From: Phaeosaccion multiseriatum
Taxonomy: Eukaryota > Ochrophyta, other classes
DNA: 64,000 bases
Assembly (NCBI GenBank): GCA_965112735.1
Contig: OZ218958.1
Location: forward strand, 3,472,001-3,536,000
Direction: 5' to 3'
The stretch's first letter is position 1, and every line of letters begins with the position of its first letter. The position numbers and the translations under genes are program-made. Below, in pieces: positions 20,906 to 32,900 of this stretch. The notes beneath the pieces were generated by a model. The model was given only the letters and a program-made list of their open reading frames with translations. It ran no database searches and was not told the DNA's origin.

Positions 20906-21441
20906 TCATGTGCGCAATTGAGGGCACAAACGCGCGCAGAAGCATGCTTTGTATGGGGGGGGGGGTAAAGGGTAGGGTTTGGGGGATGGCAGTTGATGGT
21001 GGTGGTGGGGATGGCAGCTCATGGTGAGGGTAGAGGGGAAGACTATTGTAAGGTACAGAGAGCGCGAGGAGGGAGGGAGCACAGCAGCGGCACAGCAGCG
21101 GCTTAGACACTCGCGTGTGTGATGAGGGGGGATGGCAGCTGATGGTGGTGGTGGGGGGGGGCTCCTCCTCCGCTGCAAGGGGCCCAACGAGTGAAAACAC
21201 GGAGCAAGGACGGAGCAAGGACGCCGCTTCAATGTATGGTACCAATGTGTATACGAATTATTTAGTAAAAGAACATAAAAAGTTTGTGTAAATGGGGTCC
21301 CTCGTCCCTGAGGCTACACGGGTGCTCTCTGAATAAGCAAAACACCGAGGAGGGCCCGGGCCCAGTCCCTCGACGCCCTAACCTAACCTAACCTAACCAG
21401 ACAGCCCCCTCCACTGCCTCCACTCCACTGGCTCCAGTAGC

Positions 21442-24400
21442 TCAGGGCTGGCTGACATCGAAGAAGCAGAAGAGCGAGCAATGCTCAAACTCTCCGTGCC
21501 TGGTGCCCGTGTTGCTGAAGAGCTTCACTGTGCGGTAGCCAGAGCGCAGCCCGCTCACCGGGATGGTCGCGTACGCAATGAAGTCGTCCTTGTCGACATC
21601 CTGTGTAGAGGGCATCGGCAGAGAGTGTCGAAGGGATACAGAGAGAGAGGGGGAGGAGCTCAGCGCAACACCACCTCTCTCACTTGAGTGGTAAACCAAT
21701 CCCATCCATCCACTGCCATCGGTCCATACCATGGTACACACAAGTGCCGCCCTCCCCCCATCCAGTGCCATCCCCTCACCTTGTCCTTGACGGTGAGGTT
21801 GAGAAGGGCCAAGTCGGGCACCCTGACAGTGAAGGCGAAGCTCTCGTTCCACACGGGGTTGAAGCCGTTGTCGTCGATCACCTTGGTGGTGAAGCCCGCG
21901 GTGCCCTTCTTCACCGTGTCTGCAGGCACCCCCGCCATCTGTGAGCGGCCAGAGAGCAAAGGATAGCACCAACGACAGAGCAGGGTTACAGGATGAGACG
22001 GAGAGTAAGCAGCAAAGCCAGCCACAAAGCCAGCCACAAAGCCAGCCACAAAGCCTGCCCGCCCCCACCCCCCTGCCCATATGCCTGCCCTCCCCTCCGC
22101 TCCCTCCACTCACCGAGAGCACTACGTAAGGGTCAATGATCTCTCCGCGCTGCGCCCCCCCGGGTTTTGGGAGCTGCTGAGCCGAAATGACCTGCAACGC
22201 AGGAGAGGCACATGGACAGGGCAGGCACATGGGCAGGGCATATGGGCAGGCAACGCGCTCAGTGGAAGCACACACACCCTACAAGTACTGAGTGTATCCG
22301 TGGAAGCAAGCAGGTGCAAGCAAGCAAGTAAGTACGTAAGTAAGTACGTAAGTACGCACCTGTATTGAGATGGTCATGGCCGCCGCCTGGGAGTGGGCAC
22401 CGTCAGGACTCCAATTGGCCTTCGCGTCCCTCTGCTGCACGGGCTTGAGGAGGTAACCGCAGCCGCCGTTGTCGCGGAACTTGCCACAGTTCGTGCGCAT
22501 AGAGCTGCCGGGGGTCTGGAGAGCAGGGCAGAGGGAGAGACGGAGACAAGGAGGGGTGCAGAGGGCAGACGGGATGGTATAGAGCAGAGGGCAGGGATTA
22601 CGACACGCTCAACATGCCTCAATCAAACATGATGCGCGGTGGTTGGTCATCCAAGAGAGATTGAGAGAGAGGCCAAGCTTTTGCTATACAATGCCCAACA
22701 GACAGACAAACAGACTCATGGAGGGACCCCCCTCTCTCCCTCCCTTCCGCCCCCTCCCTCCCTCCCTCCCGCCCTCCCTTCCACTGCCATCCCTCCCCAC
22801 CGACCTGATAGTTAAGTGCCACGATCTGCGACCCCGCGTTCCAGCTGGGCTGCGGGTCGTAGTTGGAGCTGTCCACTCTGCTGCCCGCGGGGTAGATGCG
22901 GCTCATCATACGCGTGTTGTACTCCACCCAGGCCTGTGGGCCGCCCGCCTTGGCCAGCAGCTTATTGGTCTTGTTCTCCCCGAAGGAGCTCATTTGGTTG
23001 GCGTGGCATGCCTAAGGGGAGGAGGGGGAGAGGATAAAAGAGAAGGCAAAAGAGAGGACGAAGGAGAGGAAAGGGAGGACAACAGAAGGACAGCGGAAGG
23101 ACAGGGGGGGTATCAGGACAGAGGGGGTATCAGGACAGAGGGGTGAGTGGAGAGTGTCAGGACAGAGGGGGTATCAGGACAGAGGGGTGAGTGGAGAGTG
23201 TCAGGACAGGGGGGGTATCAGGACAGAGGGGTGAGTGGAGAGTGTCAGGACAGAGGGGTGAGTGGAGAGTGTCAGGACAGGGGGGGTATCAGGACAGAGG
23301 GGTGAGTGGAGAGTGTCAGGACAGAGCAGTGAGGCCTATCGGAACAGAGAACACAGGACATGGAAGGGCAACATGAGAGGGACCGTCAGCGAGGGATAGA
23401 GAGACAAGTAGGACCTCCCCTCCTTCCCTCCCATTCCCTTCCCTTCCCTCCCATTCCCTTCTCTCCCATTCCCTTCCCTTTCCCGCCCCCCCCCACCATT
23501 CTTCCCCTCCCTGTCCCTTCCCTTCCCTTCCCTTTCCTCCCCCCCCCTTCTTCCCCTCCCTTCCCTTCCCATCCCTTCCCTTCCCTTCCCAGCCGTGTGC
23601 CTCGGGCCAAGTGGCGTGTGCCTTCGGCGGTCAGCGTCTAGCGTCTAGCGTGAAGCGTGTAAGGTGAAGCGAGTACATTGTAACATGAGCAAGTCCGTAT
23701 CCGTATTGTATTTTGTAAGGTGAAGCGAGTAACATGAGTCCGTAATGTATCCCCTTACGTAACATGAGCAAGTCCGTATTGTATTTTGTATTCCCTTAAG
23801 TACCTTTGCTGTGCTCCAGCCCTTGAACTTGACCCCCCCGAGAAGGGTGAGGCGGCTCAGCTCAGGCGCGGTCTTGTGATGGTGCTGGACACGGAGTGAG
23901 TGAGTCAGTGCACATCGGCCGGAGGAGGGAGGAAGTGGTGGTGGTGGTGGAGGAGGAGGAGGAGGAAGAGGAGGAGGAGTAGGAGGAGGAGGAGGAGGAG
24001 GAGGAGGAGGAGGAGGAGGAGGAGGAGGAGGAGGAGGAGGAGGGGGAGGAGGAGGAGGAGGAGGGGGAGGAGGAGGAGGAGGAGGAGGGGGAGGAGGAGG
24101 AGGAAGAGGAGGTAAGGCACACGAAACAAAACAACAGAGTCGGTACCATTTGTACAGCTCAAACACGCACACAACACAACAGAGTCGGTACCATTTGTAC
24201 AGCTCAAACACGCACACACCAGAGTCGGTACCATTTTGTACAGCTCAAACACGCACACAACACAACAGAGTCGGTACCATTTGTACAGCTCAAACACGCA
24301 CACAACACAACAGAGTCGGTACCATTGGTACAGCTCAAACACGCACACAACACAACCGAGTCGGTACCATTGGTACAGCTCAAACACGCACATAACACAA

Positions 24401-25123
24401 CAGAGTCGGTCGGTAGCGGTGAAAAGCATACGGCCGGGGGAAGGGACGAATAGTGTTGAGGAGAAAGAGACGGAGAGGGCGAAGGGGAGAGAGAGGAGAC
24501 AGAGAGGGCGAAGGGAAGAGAGAGGAGACAGAGAGGGCGAGAGCCACGCACGCAAACACACGCACACGCACGCACGCACCTTCTCCTTCTTCTTCCCTGC
24601 CTTGGCGCCACCCGCGCTGCCGCTGCTCCCGTCTTTCCTGGTGTGCCTAAAGCTGCCCCCCTTGGTCGAGGACCCCCTAGTCAACGCCGCCCCCCCATTC
24701 TCCACCTCTGCCCCTGCTGCCACCGTGCCAGCGACGGCGGTTGTTGTTGCCTCCAGGAGCTCCTCCTCGTCCTCGTCGTCCTCCCCCTCGTCGTCCTCCT
24801 CCTCCTCCATGTTGTTGTCAGGGATGATCTTGCCCTTGATCACAACCTTTTGAGTGTTGAGTGTTGGTTGGGGCAAGGGGAAGGACGGAGGGACGGAGGG
24901 GACGGAGGGAAGGCACAAACGCCAGGCCAGAGACGGAGGGCACCGCACAGCACAGAGAGAGAGAGCGTCAAGAGAAATGACGAGCAAGGGTGCAAGTTGA
25001 AGCAACTCTCAAGACGGACGCAAGGACGCAAGCGCAGGTCCCGACTCGCCGCGATCCACCTCCTCCATCCTCCCCATCCACTGCCATCCCATCCCATACG
25101 CCTCCATCCATCCCATCTCTCTT

Positions 25124-25175
<52 letters not shown>

Positions 25176-26738
25176 CTTTCCCTTGAGCTCCTCCGGCGAA
25201 GGCAGCTTCTCCAACGCGCCGCTCTCTGGCACGTACAGTAAGTCACCAAGGATGTCCGTGAGGTTGGCGGCCATGATCTGCTGCTGCGGGATGCTGCAGT
25301 GGTTCTCCAGCGACAGGATCACAGGGTACTGCGACTTGCTGAAGGAGTAGTCTCTTACGGCTTCGATGACGGCCTTGTAGGGGATCTTGGTGGTGAGGGT
25401 GTGGCCGTGGAAGATGATCGGCTCCCCTCCGTCCCCGTCCCAGCAGTCAAGCTCCACGCAGCGGCACGCGTTGCACAGGTCGTTGATGTACCTGTCATGT
25501 CAGTGTGAGTGTCAGTGTGAGTGTCAGTGTGAGAGTGAGTGAGAGAGTCAGTGTGAGTGTCAGTGGCAGCGGGTGTGTGTGTGGTGGTGGTGGTGATGGT
25601 GGTGATGGTGGAGAAGGAGGAGGAGGAGGAGGAGGAGGAGGAGGAGGAGGAGGAGGAGGAAGAGAGGGGAGAGGTGAGATAAAGGATGATGGAGGTGAGG
25701 GAAGGGCCTTTGCCCACCCTACCTCCTCTGCACGCGCGAGTGCTCCTCACTGACTTACTACCCACCTCTGCACGCTGGACTTGCTCCTGAGCTGGTCCCC
25801 CTCCAGGTAGGTGTTGTGGCTGCTGGCCACGAAGTAGTGCGACAGCGGCTGAGGTACGGCAGTGGTATCGGCAGGGCCATCGGCATCGGCAGGGCCAGGG
25901 GATGGCAGTGGATGGGCAGGGTAGGGCAGAGCAGAGCAGGGCGGAGAGGAGAAGGGGTGGGTGAGTGGCGCCGCACAGGAAGTGCTGCACAGGGAGCGCG
26001 AGGAGTGGTGAGGAGAGGTGAGGAGTGGTGAGGAGTGGTGAGGAGTGGTGAGGAGTGGTGAGGAGAGGTGAGGAGAGGTGAGGAGTGGTGAGGAGAGGTG
26101 AGGAGAGGTGAGGAGAGGTGAGGAGAGGTGAGGAGTGGTGAGGAGTGGTGAGGAGTGGTGAGGAGAGGTGAGGAGAGGTGAGGAGAGGTGAGGAGAGGTG
26201 AGGAGAGGTGAGGAGTGGTGAGGAGAGGTGAGGAGAGGTGAGGAGAGGTGAGGAGAGGTGAGGAGTGGTGAGGAGAGGTGAGGAGAGGTGAGGAGTGGTG
26301 AGGAGAGGTGAGGAGAGGTGTGCATGTGTAACGCTCTCGCTCTCTCGTGCCTCGGCTCTGCATGCCCTCGACACTGCTCAACCCTCACTGACATACTAAT
26401 CAACCTCCATCAACCCCCTCCCCCTAACAGAGAGTCAACCGATCCCTCCTGGCCCCTCCTCACCCTCCTCACCCTCCTCACCCTCCTCACCTGCGTCATA
26501 TCCTGGTACACTTCCTCCTCGCGGCGCGGGTCGAAGGCGTCGTTGCGGGTCGAGTTCATGTAGCTGTGAAGCAACAAGTCAAACAAAAGACGAGCAAGGA
26601 ATATGAAACCGTATGTAACCGTGAATCGAAGGCAAGAGGCTACTCCCACTGCCCTGCTGGAATTCACTCCCTGACTGCTGCTGGGGCCCACTGCCTTTCA
26701 TTCAGCCGTGCACAATGCACACACACTGCAAACACAAT

Positions 26739-26778
<40 letters not shown>

Positions 26779-29475
26779 CCCAACAGGGCTCATGACTGCC
26801 GCTCTGCGCATCCAAGTGACTGCAGAGCTGTTTGCCACACCCGACTCCCCTTCCGTCACCTCCTCCTGCGATCCCTGCTGTGCCGCTGCAGCACTGCCCC
26901 TGCTGCTGTATCACCAACTGCTGCCCCTGTAAGGCCGCCCCTACTGCCGACCCACCGCCCGACTGTGTCGCACCGCCCACCACAAAGCCAGCCCTCCTGG
27001 GTCCGTACCGTACCCCCCTGGGTACAAGCTCTTACCTGTTGAAGGTGTTGTAGCGCAGCGTGGTGCCATCGCTGAGGGGGTCGAGCTGCTTCAGGAGAGT
27101 CGCCACCTGTGTGTTGTGTTGTTCACACAAGCGCCACAGGCAGGAGAGAGAGAGAGAGGAAGGGAGAGGCGGAGGGGTGCGCATGAGAGAGAGACAGGGG
27201 GAGAGGTGTGTGAGAGAGACGAAGAGAGAGACTAACAAGGGCTCAGGAGGGGCAGGAGCGGCTCAGGGGCCTGGGAGCGGAGGGGCAGAGGAGAAGACCT
27301 CCAAACCTCCAAGCCCAGGCCACAGCCACAGCCACAGCCAGCGCCTCACACAACACACACACCTCCTCCTCCGACAGGTCCTCCTGTTGGTACTCGCGCA
27401 GGAAGGCCCTGAACCTGTCCGCAGGCAGCGCGTGGTTCAAAGTGAAGGACTTGTCCTCCTGGGAGGGCAGGGCGGGGGAGAGCATGGCAGGGCAAGGTTA
27501 AAGAGGGATGAAAAAGAGCTTTGATTTGATGGACAGTCCAAGAGGATACCCACAGGGAGGAGGAGCGGGGCGCCCTTCGAGAAGCGTATGGTCTGTGATG
27601 CCCCGCCCCTCTCTTCCACCCTCCCTCCCTCCCTCCCTCCCTCCCTCCCTCCCTCCCTCCCTCCCTCCCTCCCTCCCTCCCCACTCACCACCGACAGCTC
27701 CCCGACAGCTCTGCCCTTCCCGAGGGGGAGGTCCTTGAGCAAGCTGTGGAACATTATCTCCAAGTCTGGCCGGGCACGCAGCAGCTGTGGACAGGGGGGC
27801 AGGGGGGCAGGGAGGGACAGATAAGAGAGAGGGAGAGAGAGCGAGAGACAGAGGTAGTGAGAAGAGGGGAGCAGGAGGACGCGAGACACGCACACACATG
27901 CACCCACACCCACACCCACACCCACATTCACACCCACACACACCCACACCCACACCCACACCCACACACCCACACCCACACACCCACACACCCACTTACT
28001 GTCATGAGCTGCACGAACTCGTTGAACTGCAGCACTCCGTCGCCGTTGTCGTCCACCTGTGATTCATGACAAACAGATGGCACCAGAAGGTGGGGCTGTG
28101 GCGTGAGAAAAGCTCTCGACAATGAGTGCTGCACTGCCCTGCTGGGAGCGGGCCGTGCTCCCCCTCCCCTTTCCCGTCTCCATCCCCCCCTCGCTTACCT
28201 GCTTGATCTTGGCCTTGACGTATTTCTTGTCTGTGTTGATGTTGAGCTTCTGCACCAGCTGCACCACCTCCTTGACGTCCAGCGTGTCACTGCAGAGCAC
28301 AAGACAAAGGTAACGGAAGACAGGTGAGGGGTAGGGGCAGGCGCGTGAACAGGAGGAGGCGAGGGTCCGGGGGGTCCGGGCTCGAATGAGACAAGCAGAT
28401 GTGGGCCCTTCGAATCAGAACAGGAGCTGTACCCCCCCCGTTGCCCTCCTCCCTCCTTCCTCCCACCTCTCTTCTGCCTCCCCCCCTCCTCCCTCCTTCC
28501 CTCCCTCCTTCCCTCCCTCCTACCCCCCCAACCAACCCCCCCACCTCTTGTCCTTGTCGGCCTTCCGCCATTGTCGCATGAGGAACTTGAGCTCCGGGTC
28601 CTCATCCCCTGCTTCCCCCATGCCGCGGTGGTGCTCCATCAGCTTCTCCAGCAGGCCCACCCACGCCTCGCGCTCCGCCTCGGAGTCACAGATGAGGTTG
28701 AGCGAGGAGAGCTGTTGGTCATACACGATGGACAGGGAGCGGTGGTGGTCCCCGCCGTACTTGCTCTTGAAGCGGCTGAACTGCGCCGTGTGCTGCCCGG
28801 ACTGGACGCGGTCTACGCCTCCCAGATCCACTGAAAGGAAGGGAGATCAGTAGCAGCAGCAGCAGGAGCAGCAGCAGCAGCAGCAGTTCGAGTAGAGGTG
28901 AAGGAGGAGGTGCAGCAGCAGCAGCAGCAGCAGTTCGAGTAGAGGTGAAGGAGGAGGTGCGGGAAAGAGGAGGAGAAGATGAAACGAGAGCATCTGTTTG
29001 CACAAGATGGGCTGTCCCTTCTCAGCGGATGGCACCACGCAAGCCACTCCGACGAGGAGAGTGGGCTAGTGCTCCTGCCTCTCTCTGCCAGCTGCTGCCT
29101 GATGCTTCTCCTAAGGACCGCAGGGGATTGATTTCCTTGATTTCCTTACCTTGCGTGTCGCTCTTGCTCTTCATGGGGGAACTGGAGCGCCAGCAAAGGT
29201 GCATGTCATCCGTGAGCAAGAAGAGCTTGGTGTGCGGCGAGCCACGGCGCCCGAATTTGAGGGCTTCCGCCGCCCCTGTGCCCAGAGAGGAAGAGAGGTG
29301 TGAGGATCAGGACACAAGGAAACACCACCCCCAAAATTTTGTTTGTCTCGTGGCTGGTCTTACCACACTTGAGGCTTGCGTGCAGGTTAGACTCGGCCTC
29401 CTTGAGGTTGGGTGGGATGGACATCATATGACTCGTCCTGGTGTTTTTCCTCGCTGTGTGGCTATGGTCCTCCAT
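21442..29475 (-). CDS. Phosphoinositide-specific phospholipase C, delta-like (PH, EF-hand, X, Y, C2)
   Basis: Eighteen minus-strand exons, upper bounds 29475, 29275, 28830, 28289, 28056, 27784, 27458, 27106, 26563, 25848, 25491, 24846, 23884, 23011, 22515, 22191, 21938, 21600; lower bounds 29364, 29150, 28545, 28199, 28000, 27689, 27363, 27036, 26491, 25766, 25176, 24580, 23804, 22805, 22360, 22114, 21780, 21442. Total 2514 nt, 837 residues. Order: PH domain ([19 protein letters not shown] to [12 protein letters not shown]), EF-hands ([13 protein letters not shown]), X box with both catalytic histidines ([29 protein letters not shown]) and calcium ligands in ELDCWDG, an acidic X-Y linker ([19 protein letters not shown]), Y box ([46 protein letters not shown]), and a C2 domain ([25 protein letters not shown]). 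It should cleave PIP2 to IP3 and DAG at the membrane in a calcium-dependent way. All parts are intact. Divergent from the carboxypeptidase gene. Confidence 0.93.
23100..23330. repeat. Minisatellite of GGTATCAGGACAGAGGGGTG units in a PLC intron
   Basis: Two interleaved units, GGGGGTATCAGGACAGAGG and GTGAGTGGAGAGTGTCAGGA, alternate irregularly about ten times in the intron between exons 23884-23804 and 23011-22805. Confidence 0.9.
23936..24112. repeat. (GGA)n tract in a PLC intron
   Basis: GGA triplets with rare GGG or GAA variants, upstream on the sense strand of the exon starting at 23884. On the PLC sense strand it is a (TCC)n polypyrimidine tract. Confidence 0.95.
24132..24412. repeat. ~57-bp minisatellite containing GAGTCGGTACCATTTGTACA
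   Basis: Five to six copies of a unit made of AACACAACAGAGTCGGTACC then ATTTGTACAGCTCAAACACG and CACAC. Copies differ by TTT/TTG and by small deletions. It fills a PLC intron between exons 24846-24580 and 23884-23804. Confidence 0.95.
25124..25172. repeat. (GT)n microsatellite in a PLC intron
   Basis: About 24 GT dinucleotides. It starts two bases from the donor of the exon ending at 25176. Confidence 0.95.
26005..26322. repeat. GTGAGGAGAG/GTGAGGAGTG decamer array in a PLC intron
   Basis: About 31 copies of a 10-bp unit in two variants (GAGGAGAGGT and GAGGAGTGGT) in non-random runs. It lies between exons 26563-26491 and 25848-25766. Confidence 0.95.
26909..26923 (+). repeat. Dispersed element TATCACCAACTGCTG (antisense in a PLC intron)
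   Basis: Exact copy on the plus strand, within the PLC intron between exons 27106-27036 and 26563-26491, which is transcribed from the minus strand. Confidence 0.8.
27602..27682. repeat. (CTCC)n tract in a PLC intron
   Basis: About 20 CCCT tetranucleotides next to the donor of the exon ending at 27689. Confidence 0.95.
27884..27994. repeat. (CCCACA)n hexamer array in a PLC intron
   Basis: CACACCCACACC-type repeats next to the donor of the EF-hand exon (28056-28000). Confidence 0.95.
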
Positions 29476-29941
29476 CCTGCTTGCGTCCCCCGTTTGTCTC
29501 GATTGTCTCCTGCGTCTCTTAACAGCGTGCTGCCTGGTGATGTGAAAGAAGGCCCGGGAGGGGCTCGGGAGCAACCTCGCCTCTCAGTGCAGGGAGGAAG
29601 AGGCTACACCACACCTTGTATCCTATAGGCCGTGTGACCGGGCTGGCGTTGAGAGAGAAATTCTCTTAATTAAAGTAAGTTAGGATTTCGATCGATGGAG
29701 CGATTTGAGTGAAAAAATTTGCGCTTTGTTCCAGCCCGCCTTCGGGCTTCGTGTTCGGTTGTGTTCGTCTTTTGACGGCTTTTTCCTCCCATCCCCGACC
29801 CCCCCCCCCCGAGGTTCATTGCACACATACCACGCAGTCTATAGAGCTGTACAGAGTTGGGTACAGGAGGCAGTGAGATCACACTGCGAGAGGCGAAGAA
29901 AGACAGCAAGCCGGAAACTTGTCAGCTCCTAAGAAAGGAAG
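29476..29941. promoter_or_regulatory. Bidirectional upstream region of PLC (-) and serine carboxypeptidase (+)
   Basis: 466 bases between two confident, divergent start codons. It holds an AT-rich patch with TTAATTAAAG near 29667 and a C-run at 29810. It must carry both promoters. No specific factor site can be named. Confidence 0.45.
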
Positions 29942-32900
29942 ATGCGAACAGTGGCGCTGCTCACAGGGCTTGCTCTGTCGGCTCAGGCCGCGCTTCCGCC
30001 GCTCTCGCGCCATGCTGCCCGTGAAAGCGGCAGCGGGAGCAAAGACCTGATTGACTGGGCCATCCTGCCCGGAATCCAGACCGCTCCGAGCTACAAGGCC
30101 TACTCCGGCTACATTGAAGTGGACCCGAGCCACGGAAAGAAGGTGTTTTATTGGTTCTTCGAGTCTCAGGACAGCCCAGAGAGCGACCCTGTCACTTTCT
30201 GGACCAACGGAGGACCGGGTAAGTAGGAGGAGAGGGGAAAGGGAAAGGGAGAGAGAGAGAGTCATGTCGGGCTGTGGAGCGGGTAGAGAGATGCCTCTCT
30301 CAGTTGGGTCGGACTGCTTTTCGACCACCCCACCCCCTCCCTCTTCTTCTCTTATTCTTGACTATCCATCCCCCCCCTCCCTTGCTTGCTCTCCCTCCTC
30401 CCTCCTCTTCCTTCGTCTCCCCCTTAGGCTGCTCCGGTCTGCTCGGACTGCTGACAGAGCACGGCCCCCTCTTGGTGCGCAAGCCAGGGGACGAGTTTGT
30501 ACTGGAACCGAACGACTTCTCCTGGAACAAGAGGTAAGCAGACGTAGCCAGCGGATGAGGAACGCTGCCGCTTCTCCTTCCGCCTCGGAATCACCACGGC
30601 TTTCGTGCCCGACTCCTGTATTGCTTGCCTCTATTGCTCGCCTCTATTGCTTGCCTCTATTGCTGGCGTCTAAACCCCTTGCTGCCCATCCACACACGCG
30701 CAGATCGAACATGGTGTACATAGAGAGCCCCTCGGGAGTGGGTTTTAGGTGAGAGCAGTAAGGAGAGTCAGGAGAGTTAGGAGACGGGGCGTTGGCAGAG
30801 AAGGTCAGGAGAGTGAGAAGAGGAGGGTGGACTCCAAGACAGGAGAGGGAGGAGAGCGAGGAGAGGAAGGAGAGGAAGGAGAGGGAGGAGAGGAAGGAGA
30901 GGGAGGAGAGGGAGGAGAGGAAGGAGAGGGAGGAGAGGAAGGAGAGGAAGGAGAGGGAGGAGAGGAAGGAGTGGGAGGAGAGGAAGGAGAGGGAGGAGAG
31001 GAAGGAGAGGAAGGAGAGGAAGGAGAGGAAGGAGAGGAAGGAGAGGGAGGAGAGGAAGGAGAGGGAGGAGAGGAAGGAGAGGGAGGAGAGGTAGGAGAGG
31101 GAGGAGAGGTAGGAGAGGGAGGAGAGGAAGGAGAGGAAGGAGAGGAAGGAGAGGGAGGAGAGGAAGGAGAGGGAGGAGAGGAAGGAGAGGAAGGAGAGGA
31201 AGGAGACGAAGGAGAGGGAGGAGAGGAAGGAGAGGGAGGCGGCGATGGGCCCTCAGCGCAGCTCCAAGACTCTGTCACGCTGTTGTGTGAGGAGGAAGAG
31301 AAGGCATCTCTGTCTGTCCTCCATCCCCTGTGTTTTGACTGCGGTGCCCATCTGTTACCATCTGTGACTGACCTGTGCCTGACTGACCGTTACACTTTCG
31401 TCCTTCCTCCCTCCTCTGCATGTGACACGGAGAGCAGCTACTCTGACACGGAGGAGGACTATGTGGTAAGTGTGGGAGGGGGTGGATGGGGGAGGGAGGG
31501 AGTAGGTGGGGGGGTGGTTGGTTGGGTGAGTGAGTGGGTAGATGGATTGATGGGTGGGTGGGTGAGTGCGCGCGTGCGTGCGAGAGGGAGAGCCGCAGGG
31601 GGGCGGGAGCGCTTGCTCGTCGCTGCCCTCTCTGAGCCCGCGCTACAGCAGACGCACTCACCCGTACCTACGTACATTTACCCCTCCCTCTCCCTCTCGC
31701 TAGACGGGGGACTCACAGACGGCGGCAGACAACTACAACGTCATCACAGGCTTCCTCGCCAAGTTTCCGCACCTCAAGGAGAACGACGTGTACATCAGCA
31801 GCGAGTCCTACGGCGGACACTACATCCCCACGGTCAGTAGTGTATATATATAAAGAAGAAGCTAACCATACCCTACCCTACCCCTAGCCGCACCCCTCCC
31901 CCTTCCCTATACCCTATGCCCTAGCCATACCCTATCCGTACAAGCCGTACGTACCCTACCCCAAACTCTACTCCACACTCACTCTACCCGAGCCATACAT
32001 GCATGTACCCTTGGCCTAGAAAAAGCTAAGCCTTGGCCTAACCCTACCCAAACCACACCCAACCCCCCTCCAACCCGGACCTTATTAACCCCCCTCCAAC
32101 CCTACTGTAACCTCAGCTGGCAGACCTTATTAACCCCTTCCAACCCTACTGTAACTGTAACCTCAGCTGGCAGACCAAATTGTGACTCGCAATGGCGAGG
32201 CCCGGGCCGCAGGCAGGGATGAGGACGTGGTGAAGTTCAAGGGGCTGCTCGTGGGCAACCCCTACATCGAGAGCGCCAGCAACGCCATCGCTCAGTACGA
32301 CAAGTACTACGGGGACTCCATCGTGCCCGCCCCCGTGTACTTCGAGTGGAGGACCAAGTGCGTGGAGGGCGGCTACAAGGGCTCTCTGCCGCACTGCCAG
32401 GCCCTCGAGGCTCGCATGGACTCGCTCATCAGCTCACTCAACCCGTACGCCTTGGACTTTGTGGTGTGCCTGGACGAGGGCGTTGCGCACTCGCAGCAGC
32501 AGAGACATACACTCCGCCGCCACCAGCAGAAGGTGTGTGTGTGTGTCTCTCTCTCTCTGTGTGTGTGTGTGTATGTGATGCGTACCGCCACCGGCCTTCC
32601 TTCTGTCACGCTTTCTATACCACGGCTGGATTGATGGATTGGTTGATTGCTTTTGATCCATTCACACGCCAGTTGTGGCCCAGGTCCTTCGTCCCCTTAC
32701 GCCCTCCTGCCTGCCTCCCTCCCTCCCTCCCTCCCTCCCTCTCTCGCAATGACTCTCCCAATGACCAAACATCTCAAACTCAAACATCTCAAACATGTCA
32801 GGCTCGCGAGTCCCAGCAGCCCCCCCTGGAGAGTGCAGAAGCGAACAGCAGCGAGAGGCCGAGTCTTGCCGAGGGCTCGGCTGAGGTGATCCCTGCCCGC

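Larger units (their letters stand above)
20089..21441. other. Repeat-rich intergenic region between convergent ankyrin and PLC genes
   Basis: Contains (CACACG)n at 20188-20237, TTATGCAAGCC x6 at 20339-20405, (GGA)n at 20414-20482, a TTTGCTTCG nonamer array at 20838-20905, diverged GATGGCAGYTSATGG copies near 20985, 21010 and 21130, and CCTAA x4 at 21370-21391. Long open frames here are low complexity only. I see no supported gene. Confidence 0.7.

Noticed and set aside
24132-24412. CRISPR-like appearance of repeated blocks
   Set aside because: No unique spacers between repeats, a eukaryotic intron context and no cas genes; it is a minisatellite.
25355-26403. Open frames rich in SSPLLTSPH repeats
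   Set aside because: Translation of the decamer array in a PLC intron; the PLC exons on both sides are conserved and use proper splice sites.
30749-31840. 363-codon Glu/Gly open frame
   Set aside because: Purine minisatellite inside carboxypeptidase intron 3; the real exons 4 and 5 use another frame.
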